From contig NC_080586.1 of assembly GCF_029962835.1 (NCBI RefSeq), positions 68,945,001 through 69,009,000 of the forward strand: DNA of 64,000 nucleotides, in the 5' to 3' direction. Made by a program: the position numbers and the translations under genes. Under the pieces are notes generated by a model. That model had not been told where the DNA came from. It was given only the letters and a program-made list of their open reading frames with translations, and did no database searches. Origin of the DNA: Magnolia sinica (lineage: Eukaryota > Streptophyta > Magnoliopsida > Magnoliales > Magnoliaceae). Positions 1 through 13,080 of this stretch are shown piece by piece. Each line of letters starts with the position of its first letter. Position 1 is the first letter of the stretch.

Positions 1-936
1 TGTGAAAGTCGGTGGGCCTTTTGTCGGTGTCTTTATGGAAATCCACTCGGCTCATTTGATTCACATCAAAAAACCGGTCGGACGTGGTCCGTTTTGGATC
101 GGATCCGATGTGCCCCACAGAGTTTTTCATACTACCGTCCGTCCCCCGTTTGGATGGCTGAAATCCGACACGAGCTGTCTCTTAACATTCCGCCAGCTAG
201 GATATAGTTAGAGGGCCCGTGGCACTCCAATAGACGGTCCAGATTATTCGAATGGAGGATAGGTGGGGCCCACAATCATCATCTGGCGGTCCAGAGGTGA
301 GGACGCCGTTTCCTTGCGTGAGACGGATCGAGTCAAGGCAGCTTTGACTGCCTTGATGTTTTGGTGCAGCGCGGGAGTGCACAGTAACGTGCACTTGCAA
401 GGAACAAATGGGGTCCACTATGATGTATATGTAAGATCCAATCCATCCATTTGTTTTGTCAGCTCATTTAATGAGTTGAGCCCAAGATTGAAGCATTTTC
501 AGATACCAGGCGGGGCCCAAATCACTATTTATGGGCTGATCTGTCCGTTGGGCCACTTTCAGAGGGATCCAATGGCTGAAATTTGACATGTACGGTTAGT
601 TTTTGGTCATCGAGCCATGTATAAAGTTTCGAGCCGAACAGATGATGGAAACCCAGTGATCTTGCATTTTGGCTGACTTTCAGGCCGCTCGAGCTTCAGT
701 TTCTCAATTTTCGCGGATCCCTGGCGTGTAATTTTGTCGATTTTGGTCCCCTAGAGTCCGTCCCTTGCCTTTAGTGTCATCAGAGCGTTAAATCCATGCT
801 TTAAGCTCTCTTTTCAGTCCATGCTCGTGAATACACTCTGCATCACAAACATGATTAAAGCGGGCCATTAAACGATATCATGTTCGTAAATCCAAGTAAT
901 AACTGGGGTCTAATATGTAATATTTGACCCTCAACA
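1..936 (-). repeat. 3' LTR of the Athila-like element (partial)
   Basis: Bases 1-830 match 9684-10520, and 832-936 match 14570-14669, so this uninterrupted copy shows the original order of the split 5' LTR. On the minus strand it begins TGTTGAGGG at 936, next to a G-rich purine tract (about 937-950). Its far end lies outside the window. It contains GC-rich stretches with GGGGCCCAC words like those of the MITEs elsewhere in the window. Confidence 0.9.
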
Positions 937-2352
937 CAACCCCCAACCAGCATTTTGCTAGTCCCGAGCAAAATATGCGAAAATAAGTTGAGAATTCCAG
1001 GACAATTCGTATGAACTCGAGGGGCTTTTGCAAAATAATTCAGATATGAGACCGTTACGTTGCATGAATGCTGGGCCTTACTCTCTCCTAGACTCAAACA
1101 CACGGTAAATTTCATAATCAATTTCAAAGTATTAGTCCCTCAATTAGAACAATCCTAAACACTGAGTTCCACAGGTGTATAGTGTAATCTCGGCTTTTAA
1201 CATTAATACGCAACTCTCTGTTTCAGGATATCATTGGTAACCAGTAAGAGAGTCCATGATAACCAAAACTTGCCTCGAAGATCATCTTTTCATTCCTTCA
1301 GCTTTTGATTTTTTTATTTTGATTTTTATTTTTTTCATTAAAAGTAATACCAAAACAAATCCTCACCTATAGGGAGCAAACCTATGGTGAAGACTGCGTA
1401 CTCAAACCTTCTTACGTATTATCCGTAAGGAATGAAATCCACACGTATAGGGAGCAAACCTATAGTGAAGAGTCATTGCCTAACCTTTGTCAACGGTATC
1501 TTTTCCGTTCCATTGATCATGACGGGCAATTTTTCAAGATGGTTCCTTCCATGCTTACTGATCACCAAATTAACCCTTCAGTATCAAACTGAAATCTTAA
1601 TGTGTAAGCGAAATGTGACCTGTAAAATCATGACTCAATCAATGTTTAAAACCTCTAACCATGGACTAACAATGTAAATTTAACTGTGAAATCTTAATAG
1701 ATAACTGAATCCAAGAGTCATAAAGTGCCAACATCATGCATCTTGAAATTCTAAGTGCCCTAGATGGCTGTCAAAATCACTTCGAATTCATCAGAAATCT
1801 TAAAAAAATTTTAAAAAATTTCCACAATTTTTGTTCAAGATCAAGAAAATGCTGATTAGGTCACTTAATCTTCCACCCCCAACCTAAAATCTACGTTGTC
1901 CTCAATGTAAAAGATATGAGCATGCAATGCATTTGGGATAACAAAAAGTAAATATGAAGTGATGGGAAGATAGTACCTGGATGATGAATCGAGAGACACT
2001 TTCCAAGAGATCGCAGCATGGGCGTTGGTCAGCACTAGAGAGAAGGCAACACAAAAATAAAGATAAAATCCTACCTATACCACTTTCGTAGGTGCTCTCG
2101 ATTGCATTTAGCGTATGCAACAAGCCTTTAAACCCCTAGGTTGCCCCTAGTGGACGAGTTGTAGTCTCGTAAGGGTTTGCAATAATGTTACCCACAAACA
2201 TTGAACTAACTAATGATAAAAACGAAATGAAATGAAGAGCTGGGTTGCCTCCCAGGAGCACTAAGTTTACCGTCTTCAGCCAGACAAATAAAGCAATTAC
2301 CCTAGTCCTATGAAAGCAATAAACCTACCTATACCTCCATCAGACTAGGAGA
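937..2352 (-). other. Athila spacer between integrase and 3' LTR
   Basis: About 1.4 kb without recognisable coding content. An env-like frame, which some Athila elements carry at this place, is not visible. A direct repeat of about 26 bp (GGGAGCAAACCTAT core) occurs at 1367-1394 and 1446-1472. The minus-strand GGTTGGGGGTTG just right of 936 is the likely polypurine tract. Confidence 0.6.
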
Positions 2353-5300
2353 TCAATCCTGGTAAACAGGAGCAGTCAGGGGCATGGACATGTCCTCTGA
2401 ATCAAATTTCTCGACAAAAGGTTTCAATCGATGTCCATTGACTTTAAACTCCTTGCCATTGTTGAGATCTCTTATCTCAACGGCCCCATGAGGAAAAATA
2501 GTAACAACAATGTAAGGGCTGGTCCACTGAGATCGAAGCTTACCCGGAAAGAGATGTAATCGAGAATTGTACAAAAGGACCTTTTGACCAGGCGTGAATG
2601 ATTTTCGCGAAATGTGTTCGTCATGAAATACTTTCATCTTGTCCTTGTAAATTCTCGAATTGTCGTACGCATCATTCTGGATTTCCTCAAGTTCATTCAA
2701 TTGAAGTTTGCGTAACGAGCTAGCGTTGTCCAGATTGAAATTAAGATTTTTGATCGCTCAGTACGCTTTATGTTCCAGCTCCACAGGCAAGTGACAAGCT
2801 TTCCCATAGACAAGTCTAAAGGGAGACATTCCAATAGGAGTTTTAAAGGCAGTACGGTATGCCCATAAGGCATCGGTCAATCGGATTGACCAATCCTTAC
2901 GATCAGGGTTAACCGTTTTCTCCAAAATGTGTTTAATTTTCCTATTAGAAATCTCAGCTTTCCCACTTGTCTGTGGGTGGTACGGGGTGCTTACCTTATG
3001 AGAGATACCGTATTTCTTCATTAAGCTCTCAAATGGTTTATTACAAAAGTGTGAGCCCCCATCACTAATGATGGCTCGAGGCGTTCCGAATCGAGAAATG
3101 ATGTTTTCTTTTAGGAATTTAATGACCGTGCGATGGTCATTAGTTTGACACTGAATTGCTTCGACCCATTTAGTGACATAATCCACGGCGAGCAAAATAT
3201 ACAGATTTCCAAACGATTGGGGGAATGGTCCCATGAAATCAATGCCTCAGCAATCAAATGCTTCAATGATAAGGATGTGATTCAAAGGCATCATATTTCG
3301 ACGGGACAATGCTCCCAATTTCTGACAACGCTCACAAGCTTTGCAAAGCTCATGAGTGTCCCTAAACATATTGGGCCAGTAAAAGCGACGTTGCAGAATC
3401 TTGGCCGTGGTCTTTTTAGCAGAAAAGTGACTACCACAGGCTTGTGAGTGACAGAAGGAGATGACGCTCTGATGCTCATCGTCTCGTACATATCTCCTTA
3501 GGATTTGGTCTGGACAATATTTAAATAAATAAGGATCATCCCAGAAAAAGTTACGCACCTTGGTGAAGAATTTCTTCTTATCCTGCACAGTCCACTGTGT
3601 CGGTATGACACCTGTAGCAAGATAATTGGCAATATCAGCGAACCAAGGTGAATGAGAGACTCTGAACAGTTGTTCATCAGGGAACATGTCGTTGATATGG
3701 GTCGTCTCAAGGGAATCGGAGGTATTAAGGCGAGAAAGGTGATCGGCCACAACGTTTTCTACTCCCTTTTTATCTTTAATTTCCAAATCAAATTCTTGGA
3801 GTAGAAGGATCCATCGTATCAGGCGGGGCTTAGAATCATTCTTAGAAAGAAGATACTTCAGTGCCGCATGATCTGTATAGATAATGATCTTGGATCCGAT
3901 CAGGTAGGACCTAAATTTGTCCAAGGCGAACACTATGACTAAAAGTTCCTTTTCCGTAGTTGAGTAGTTCACTTGGGCCGGATTTAAAGTCCTACTCGCG
4001 TAATGGATGACGTAGGGTCTCTTATCTTTTCTCTGGCCTAGAACCGCTCCAAGAGCATAATTAGAATCGTCACACATAAGCTCAAAAGGAAGGCTCCAGT
4101 TGGGTGGCTGCATGATAGGTGCAGTGGTTAACGTGCCCTAAAGCTTGGTGAAAGCTTCCTGGCATTGCTCAGTCCACTCGTACGGAGCATCCTTTTGAAG
4201 AAGATTACATAAAGGACGAGAGAGGAGACTAAAGTCCTTTATGAATCGCCTATAAAATTCTGCGTGTCCTAAGAAGGATCGCACATCTCTGATGTTTTTG
4301 GGTGGAGGTAGGTTAGAGATAAGATCGATTTTTGCCTTATCTACCTCGATTCCCTTGGACGAGATGATATGCCCAAGGACAATTCCCTTCTGAACCATGA
4401 AATGACACTTCTCCCAATTAAGTACCAAGTTCTTTTCTTCACATCTTTTCAGCACACATTTAAGACTTTCCAAGCACTTGCTGAAAGATGGACCGTAAAT
4501 AGAGAAATCGTCCATGAAGACCTCTAGATATTGCCCCACCATATCAGAAAAGATATTAAGCATACATCGCTGAAAGGTGGCAGGGGCATTACATAGTCCG
4601 AATGGCATCCTTCGGTAGGCAAAGGTGCCGTAGGGACATGTAAATGTGATCTTTTCCTGGTCTTCAGGAGCTATCTCTATCTGGTTGTAGCCCGAATACC
4701 CGTTAAGGAAACAGTAATAAGAATGACCAGCTAACCTTTCCAGGATCTGATCAATGAATGGTAAAAGAAAGTGGTCTTTCCTTGTGACGGTATTCAACTT
4801 CCTGTAGTCAATGCACATTCTCCAACCAGTAGTGACTCTAGTTGGCACGGGTTCATTATTAGCATTGGCTACAATGGTGATTCAGGACTTCTTAGGGACC
4901 ACTTGAGTTGGACTTACCCATTGACTATCAGATATAGGGTATATGATACCCACGTCCAATAGTTTAAGAACCTCGGCCTTAACCACTTCCTTCATGTTTG
5001 GATTTAGTCTACGTTGTGGTTGCCGAGCGGTTTTTGCGTTATCCTCAAGATATATACGGTGACTACAAATCGAGGGATCGATTCCCTTGAGGTCCGCTAT
5101 CGTCCATCCTAGGGCTCCTTTATGCTCAATGAGAGTAGAGATGAGCATACTCTCCTGTTCTTTCTCCAGGTGGACAGAGATCACCACTGGGTATGTCTCA
5201 TCTTGACCTAAATAGGCATATTTCAAATCAGAGGGCAAAGGTTTTAGGTCAAGCTTCGGCGGCTTGAGGTTAGACGGTAGAGGCACTACATTGGTTTGTG

Positions 5301-6090
5301 GCAATTCTTCAAATTGTGGCCTCCATCGGTTAACTTCAAGCACCGGTGCAGTATCAAGCAAGGCGCACGTCTCCCTAATCATGTCATCATCAAAATCATG
5401 GAAGTGGGCCAAGCACGTCTCTAGATGGTCGGAGGATAAGGTCAGAGGTGTCGTATCTTCCACTAAAGATTCAATCATGTTAATGTCGTAGAAATCGTCA
5501 TCCTCCTCTAAGTTTCTGCCGTTATTGAAAAAGATGTTTGACTCCAATGTCATATTCCCAAAAGACATAGTCATGACACCATTCCTACAATTGATAATTG
5601 AATTTGAAGTGGCAAGGAATGGGCGGCCAAGAATGACGGGGATCTGAGTGCTTATGGTATTGATGGGTTCGGTGTCCAGGATGATAAAATCTACGGGGTA
5701 GTAAAATCTATTAACTTGGACCAACACATCCTCAATTATCCCTCTTGGTACACGAACGGAGCGATCAGCAAGTTGTAGTGTGGTTAGGGTGGGTTTTAAT
5801 TCACCCAAACCTAACTGTTTGTATACCGCGTAGGGAATCAGATTGACGCTCGCTCCTAAGTCAAGAAGTGCATGATCAATTCGATGGTCCCCGATTACAC
5901 ATGATATGGTTGGGCTACCGGGATCCTTGAATTTCTATAGCACGTCTTGCTTTAGGATGACACTCACTTTCTCGGTCAAGAAGATCTTCTTTTGAATACC
6001 CTGCCGTCGTTTGGTCGTGCATAAGTCTTTCAGGAATTTGGCATATGAAGGTATCTGTTTCACGACATCAAGTAGAGGAATGTTGACTTT
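2353..6090 (-). pseudogene. pol: Athila-like pol remnant: protease, RT, RNase H, integrase
   Basis: Domains run right to left on the minus strand. The protease lies at about 5500-6090 (HALLDLGASVNLIPY, then PVILGRPFLAT). RT is at about 4140-4960 (WRMCIDYRKLN, MPFGLCNAPATFQ, FMDDFSIYG). RNase H is at about 3700-4113 ([24 protein letters not shown]). Integrase is at about 2760-3650, with an N-terminal HHCC zinc motif, catalytic-core pieces around [11 protein letters not shown] and ISDGGSHF, and [13 protein letters not shown]-terminal tail region is at 2353-2700. The order PR-RT-RH-INT is that of Ty3/gypsy. The frame is interrupted at a few places, so this is a fossil. Confidence 0.9.
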
Positions 6091-6117
6091 CACTTATTTC
6101 AACACCTCTAGGATATC

Positions 6118-7760
6118 CTAAGAGTTAGAGAGAGGTTTTGGTGAAACCAACCGTTGGGGGAACGGAGCAACTGGCTTCTCTAGAAGTTCCGGTTCTAATT
6201 TTTGTGGGGCATCACTAGATCCATCATTGTTGTCCTTTTCTGGTTCTTGAGGCTTTTCGGGCCTAACTGGAAGAGTTTTATCAATGATCTTTCCACTCCT
6301 AAGAGTGGTGATGGATTTAGCGTGCCCCATCTGATTTGAAGAGCTGGGATCATTAATCTCGTACTACGGTTTAGGATTGGGGAGAGGTTGTGCAGGAAGC
6401 ATCCCCTTTTCTATAACCGTCATACGAGAATCTATCTTTTGCATAAAATCTGTAATTCTTCGCATTGCCTGAGCCAGCTCTTATATGGAATTTTGAACCG
6501 GTTCCTCTTGAGGTTTCACTTGATTTGGGTTTTGATTGAAGAAACCTTGAGGGGTAGCCGTTTGTCCATTCCTCCAACTAAAGTTTGGATGATTTTTCTA
6601 ACCAGGATTGTACGTATTAGAGTTAGGTCCAGTAAAAGGTTTTTGATAGTTGTTTACGGCATTAGCTTGTTCATTCAACACTCCTCGAAAGGCGGGTATT
6701 GTAGGACAATTTTCAGTTGTATGAATGTTGCAATCATAGATGCCGCAAACAATTTCATTAACCTTATCCTTCTTTCCTTCCATGGCCTCAACTTTCCTTA
6801 TGAGCGTAGTTACTTTACACTTGAGGTCATCCTCTTCTTTTAAGAGATATAATCCACATTTCTCCTTTAATTGAGTCAGCTTAGACGTGGTGTTCGACTT
6901 TGGGTAATAGTCCCATGATTGTGTTTTTTCAGCAAGACTATCGAGGTAATCCCATACCTCGTCAACATTTTTATTAATGAATTCTCCATTACACATTGTC
7001 TCGACCATTTGGCGCATGGAAGATGTCAGTCTATCATAGAAAAAATTTGTAATGTGCCATGTTTCAAATCCGTGTTGTGGGCATGAACTGACCAAATCTT
7101 TGAACCTTTCCCAACATTGGAAGAATGTTTCATCTTTCTTTTGGGCAAAGTTCATGATTGCTTTTCTGAGGGTAATCGTTTTATGATGTGGGAAGAATTT
7201 TTTTATGAATTCCCTCTGCATGTCGTTCCATGTGCCAATGGATCTAGGACGCAGTGAATGCAACCACGTCTTAGCTTTCTCTTTTAAGGAAAAAGGAAAG
7301 AGTTTCAGCCTGATTGTATCCTCAGATACATTAGGAAAATATAATGTACCTATAATCTCATCGAACTCTTTCAAATGTAAATATGGACTTTCTGATTCAA
7401 GTCCATGGAATTTGGGAAGGAGTTGGATAACTCCTAGCTTGATGTCCATTTGTCCTGTGTTTTCAGGAAAAATCATGCATGAGGGCGTACTCACTCCCGC
7501 CGGTTGTAGATAATTTCGTAAAGTACGAGGCGGGGGTGCCTGTGCACCTCATTCTCATCTTGGGTATCCTCCACCCTGGGTGGAAGTAGAGGAGGTTGGT
7601 CTTCAGCCATAACTTCAATTAACTCAGGGGATTTCGAGTGGTGTCTAGTCCTGCGATGGATAGTCAACCCCTCAACCAATCCTCCTTCAGTCAAGAGACA
7701 TCGAGTGTTGTCACGGGCCCACTTGGGCATGAAACACTCACAGCCCTCAATTAAATTCAA
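6118..7760 (-). pseudogene. gag: Athila-like gag remnant
   Basis: The central part (about 6600-7490) carries the plant Retrotrans_gag signature: LKLFPFSLKEKAKTWLHSL, WNDMQREFIKKFFP, then FFYDRLTSSMRQMVE. A Cys/His stretch (CGIYDCNIHTTENC) follows near 6740. An acidic, proline-rich C-terminal section with a TLRSGK motif comes next, before the protease. The N-terminal portion, near 7500-7760, is less conserved. It is broken in a few places. It lies directly upstream of pol on the same strand, as expected. Confidence 0.85.
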
Positions 7761-8384
7761 AACCTAATCTTAAGAAAGGAAAAGAAAATCTAGAAAGAAA
7801 GAGAGAGTTGGAAAGAAATTACAAAATTGGAGTCCTAAGTTAAAAACATGCAAAATAAAACAAAATAAGTTAGATTCTAAAAAGAGAAGAACAATCCTTT
7901 AAAAGAAAGATAGCAGTAAACTGATTTCTAAAAGAAGAAATTCCTAAAAGAAAGTGAAAATTTCTAAAATAAATTAGGAAAGTCCTAAACTAGAAGGTAA
8001 ATTACTAAAAGAGAACTGAAAAATGGAAAGTAGAGAAGGAGCTTACCGAATTAGAAATTTCTATCTTAAAGGCCTACAAAACAGGAAGGTTAGTTTCTAA
8101 ACAAAAATTCTACAAGTAGAAAATTTTTAAAAATAAACTATTTCCTACAAATAGGAAAATACTAGAATTAGAAGATTTCTAAAATTTAAACCCTAATTTT
8201 AAAAGTAGAAAAAGTAGAGAAATTAGGAAGGAATTACCAATTTAGGAACTTATGTCAGGATCCTACAAAACATGGAGACAAGTTAGTTCTAGAAATCAAT
8301 TAAAAACCTAAAACTAAAGTTAGTCAAATTCTAATATTAAACTAATTCTAAACCTAATTACTTTCAGAGAATCGCAACCGTCAG
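7761..8384 (-). other. Athila 5' leader, A- and AG-rich
   Basis: About 620 bases between the primer site and gag. The plus strand is strongly enriched in short AAAG, AGAAA and CTAAA words, giving a low-complexity, U-rich leader in the element's own transcript. No coding content was seen. Confidence 0.55.
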
Positions 8385-8402
8385 TCCCCGGTAACGGTGC
8401 CA
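8385..8402 (-). promoter_or_regulatory. Primer-binding site, Asp-tRNA type
   Basis: The minus strand reads TGGCACCGTTACCGGGGA, two changes from TGGCGCCGTTGCCGGGGA, the complement of the plant Asp-tRNA 3' end used by Athila elements. It lies 6 bases from the LTR end (TG on the plus strand at 8409), which fixes the LTR boundary. Confidence 0.85.
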
Positions 8403-9302
8403 AAAACTTGTTCACTCCCCAAGTGCAGGGTTGTGATGTAGTAATAAACTCGGTGAGACCGAGGTCAAATCCCAAGGGACTGAAACCTGTACGTAATCTG
8501 AAACTAACTAAAACTAGAACGAGAAAAAGATGAAATCTAAATCAGGTGGATTTGAGGAATAATGATGAAATAGTAAACTAAAATATGTAGATTCAAAGGT
8601 AGGAAACTAGAGATTCAGAGGATCCACTTGTAGAGATCAGGGAGATCTTTATGCCTGTTTCAAAAATCATGAAACTCAAATTGAACTTCCTCTGATATAA
8701 TTTTAAAGAGATGAAAGGTATATGAATTAGAATGGATTCCATCACCAAACCATGCCCAGGAGACAAAGCAAACAACAGAATTAAACTAATTACCAACCAA
8801 TCAATAATGCATGAAAGTTAGGAAGGATACTGCCATCCGACCATGCCCAGGAGACGATGATAAACAACAGGGCTTCCTGACGTCATAAACATCAAAAGGA
8901 TGAAGAAATACTCAAAATCATCGCAGATCTATTGTAATTTCAGTCACAACACACCATTAAAAATAACTGAAAGTATTCCTTTTCATTTGAACAAAAATCA
9001 ACATCAGTCAGTCTAAACAATAGGCATAAGCAAAGTCTCTCCCATCAGACTACAAGCTTTACCTCTTAGCCCTAGCTAAGAGGTTTAGCCAATCACGGGC
9101 ATAATTAGGCTGAATTCAAAATAAACAAGAGAAGAAGAAGAAAAGAAAAAGAGAAAACCAAGCCCAACCCAAGCCAGCCCTACGTCCACACCTGCCAAAG
9201 TCTTCCCATGCCAAAGTCTTCTCTCCCCCTTGCAATCGTCCAAGCCTGCCACCGAGCTCACGTGTAGCCACCCCAATTTGGATCTCGGTTCCCCCCCTTT
9301 TG

Positions 9303-9314
9303 CACACACACACA

Positions 9315-9362
<48 letters not shown>
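9303..9362. repeat. (CA)n(CT)n microsatellite in the Athila LTR
   Basis: About 7 CA units run into about 23 CT units. Open frames across it are artefacts of the simple repeat. Confidence 0.95.
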
Positions 9363-9364
<2 letters not shown>

Positions 9365-10799
9365 ATAGAACTTTAGTCGGAGCAGAGTTTCCTCACTCTA
9401 TGCGGAAATTTTCCGCAGCAGCGGGGTCGGCTGGGGCTTGCGTATCAATCTTTACGCAGTCAGTAAGTTACGCAGCAGCAGGTGGAAAAACGCAAACTCA
9501 TAGCGTTTGGTTTGAGTTTTCAGGATGGTGGTCATCCCATCTTCCATTCTGACTACATGACTGGGGTCAGGACCCCCTGATCGAGCATGTGGACGGTCCG
9601 GATCATCTATGTGATCAGCGATGGTGGCCCACCCGGATCGACCGCAACCTCTGCTGCGGAACAGAGCTCGCGCAAACGTTCGCTGTGAAAGTCGGTGGGC
9701 CTTTTGTCGGTGTCTTTATGGAAATCCACTCGGCTCATTTGATTCACATCGAAAAACCGGTCGGACGTGGTCCGTTTTGGATATGATCCGATGTGCCCCA
9801 CAGAGTTTTTCATACTACCGTCCGTCCCCCGTTTGGATGACTGAAATCCGACATGAGCTGTCTCTTAACATTCCGCCAACTAGAATATAGTTAGAGGGCC
9901 CGTGGCACTCCAATAGACGGTCCAAATTATTCGAATGGAGGATAGGTGGGGCCCACAATCATCATCTGGTGGTCCAGCGGTGAGGACGCCGTTTCCTTGC
10001 GTGAGACGGATCGAGTCAAGGCAGCTTTGACTGCCTTGATGTTTTGGTGCAGCGCGGGAGTGCACAGTAACGTGCACTTGCAAGGAACAAATGGGGTCCA
10101 CTATGATGTATATGTAAGATCCAATCCATCCATTTGTTTTGTCAGCTCATTTAATGAGTTGAGCCCAAGATTGAAGCATTTTCAGATACCAGGCGGGCCC
10201 CAAATCACTGATTTATGGGCTGATCTGTCCGTTGGGCTACTTTCAGAGGGATCCAATGGCTAAAATTTGACGTGTACGGTTAGTTTTTGGTCCTCGAGCC
10301 ATGTATAAAGTTTCGAGCCGAACAGATGATGAAAACCCAGTGATCTTGCATTTTGGCTGACTTTCAGGCCGCTTGAGCTTTAGTTTCTCGATTTTCGTGG
10401 ATCCCTGGCGTGTAATTCCGTCGATCTTGGTCCCCTGGAGTCCGTCCCTTGCCTTTAGTGTCATTAGAGCGTTAAATCCATGCTTTAAGTTCCCTTTTCA
10501 GTCCATGCTCGTGAATACACTGTAAGACCCGTGTCCTAGTCCGTACCATTCCGTTGGCTTCCGCGGTCCTTTCGGTCAAATTCTGACAACCTTCGCACCG
10601 TATTCGGTGTCTGTGCATGATCCTAAGCCAGGTCCCGTGCACCGACGTCGGCTTGATCCGAAAGTTGTATCATAGCGACCGCGTCGTCGCCGCGGTTCCA
10701 ACGCCGTGACTTGCGCACTGAACCGATGCCCAGGTAAGAAGATGCCGATCAGCGTTTATTCTGAAGAAACACCGCGCGTTGCGGATTTCGAGGGAATCT

Positions 10800-11140
10800 C
10801 TACACAATTAGTCCCATTAATCAACCATAAATACAACCATACCTCAAAGTACTTCACCCATTCCCTCTTTTTCCAAAAGTCCACCATCTTTCCACCTCAC
10901 CATTCCTCTTTTTCTCATTTTCAACCACAACCATCTCTCTTTTCCACCAATTTCAAACTAAACCATACCTCTCATCACTCCTTTCTTACAACCATCACTC
11001 CACCCATCCCTCCATCCATTATTTCTATCTCTCCCTCTCATTCTCTAGCAATTTTTCCAAATCCCATGAGAAATTTCACACATCCAACACACCCTCCCAT
11101 CTCCAATCTCAACCATTCATCTTTCATCAACCTCCATTAA
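10800..11140 (+). promoter_or_regulatory. Pyrimidine-rich probable promoter and leader zone of LTR copy A
   Basis: TAAATACAACC near 10828 is a TATA-like word. It is followed by about 270 bases that are almost purely C, T and A (CCACC, CTCTTTTTC words). The same composition occurs, inverted, in copy B at about 62940-63240, so it belongs to the LTR family. The promoter role is inferred. Confidence 0.4.
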
Positions 11141-11454
11141 AAGTGAAGGTAAGGAGCTAAGGAGTCCAAGGGAGCAAGGAGAAGGAAGATAAGGTGGGTG
11201 ATTTGTCATTATTTAAATTTTAGGGTCCACTTGTTGGTGGGACCCATTTTGGATGTATGTGATTTAATTGGCGGGGTTCCTCTCTCTCACCGTATATCTC
11301 TCTCTATCTCTCTCTTTCCCTCTTTTGTTGTGATGGCGTGGATCCCACCAATATGTGTTACATCTACCTCGTCCATCTACATCAGACAGTGTGGTCCACT
11401 CTAGTACAGGTGATGTTCCACACCATCCACTGTTTGGATGGGCCTAATGCATTT

Positions 11455-11457
11455 TTT

Positions 11458-11488
<31 letters not shown>

Positions 11489-11546
11489 GATATCTTTTAT
11501 ATAATATATATAATATATATAACATAATATGTATTATATACATAAT

Positions 11547-11622
<76 letters not shown>
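11455..11622. repeat. (TA)n tract in LTR copy A
   Basis: Nearly pure TA from 11549 to 11622, with an impure AT-rich stretch from 11455. Copy B has a similar tract at 61579-61658. It can extrude as a cruciform and is prone to length change. Confidence 0.95.
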
Positions 11623-11625
<3 letters not shown>

Positions 11626-11676
11626 GTGGGCCACGTCCATGTGGGACCCACCACAAGGCATGAGTTTATCCACACC

Positions 11677-11700
11677 GTCCAGCGTCACTGGACGCTGGAC
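11677..11700. repeat. Perfect hairpin, 10-bp arms, in LTR copy A
   Basis: Arms GTCCAGCGTC and GACGCTGGAC flank an ACTG loop. The same hairpin with 11-bp arms and a TT loop is in copy B at 61958-61981, so the pairing is kept while the loop differs. Confidence 0.8.
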
Positions 11701-12159
11701 GGGTGAGCCCATTTGTTTGCTTTATAAAAAAAAAGGAGAAGGGAGAGGTGGGCCTCTCATGCAGGCCCCACCTTGATGTATATGCATAATCCAAGCCGTC
11801 CATTTCGTTCCCCAGATCATTTTAGGCGTTGAGCCGAAAGTTGAGATCAATCTGACAATCATACGGGCCATACCATAGGGAATAGTAGTGTATACCATTA
11901 AAACACGCTTTGAAGCTTCTATTCGCCCAAAACGGGGCGCATATTGGACTCTTTTGGTCGGTCTTGGACCAAGGAATCCAATGGCTGGTGTGGATCTTAC
12001 TGATGCGGGCCCCGTCTATGAAAAACCGCAGAGAAACGATATTTTTCAAAAAAAAAAAAAACAACAACGACTCAAGGCAGCACTACTGCTGCTGCTACTG
12101 ACAGCAGGCGCTGGCAGCGCCTGCGCTCGCGGTTGACGGACGGACGGGCTGGGGCTCAC

Positions 12160-13080
12160 GGCCCCAGCTGTGGGCCCCACCTTGATGCGTTTTGAAGATC
12201 AACACCGTGCATTTGATGGGTCCCCGCGGACCATCTGTCCATACCAAAAATCAGGCTCATACGGAACTCATGTGGACCACACCATTTAAAAACATGTGAA
12301 GACATGCCTAAATATATAAAATCACTTGGTGGGGCCTACCTGAGTTTTGGATGTCGTTGAAACTTGGTATGGACCGTCAGTCGGGTGGGACTCACACAAT
12401 GAATGGACTGGATTTGTGAACCACATTTCGGTGGGCCCCACATCTGCCCCAAGGTCAAATGACCTCATCAACAGGTTGGACGTCAAAACAAGCATCACGG
12501 TGGGCTTCCTGCCAGTGTCACGGTGGGCTCCTTGCCCACGTACGTTGGACGGCAAATAAAATTTTTTCGTGGGCCCCTCCCTGGCTGCGTGGCCCTGTGA
12601 GCAGGTTGGGCGCAAACAAACATCTCAGTGGGCCCTTGGTCCACACCACCCTGTTAACAGGTTGTATGAAAAATAAACATTATGGTGGGCCCATTTTGTG
12701 TGGCAAATAAACATTACAGTGGACCCTATTCAGGCCCACGTGACCTTATGAATAGATTGGATGATAATAAACATTTTAGTAGGCCTTACCCTGGTCCACA
12801 TGATCTTATGAACAGTTGGGTGGAAATTAAACATTTTATTGGGCCTTAGGCTGGGTGGAGAACAAGCATTATGGTGAGTCCTACTTAGGACCCCCCTATG
12901 AATGTATCGTAAATCACGCCCTCTATTAGTGTGGGCTCCATCATGATGTATGTGTTCATCCAACTGTTCAACTGTGTTGGAGATAATTTAAAGCCCATTG
13001 TGGAGGCCCATCTTCATGTATTAGTGGTCCTTGTTGAGGCCCATTTGATGTACTGGAGGCCCACGGGTCAGGGCCCAATA
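12160..13080 (+). repeat. Array of degenerate GGTGGGCC units in LTR copy A
   Basis: A loose tandem series of about 60 to 80 bp units recurs with the words ATGAACAGGTTGGATG, AAATAAACATTA and GGTGGGCC. Both words also occur in the core of the window's MITEs, so the array may have grown from a captured MITE core. No coding content. Confidence 0.6.

Noticed and set aside
937-2352. Possible env-like gene of the Athila element
   Set aside because: No long frame, signal peptide or membrane segment in the spacer.
10706-11140. 144-codon frame rich in Pro, Ser, His and Thr
   Set aside because: Translation of the pyrimidine-rich LTR zone; composition only, no motifs.
11457-11712. Minus-strand frames rich in Tyr-Ile repeats
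   Set aside because: Pure translation of the (TA)n tract; the same holds at 61521-61860.
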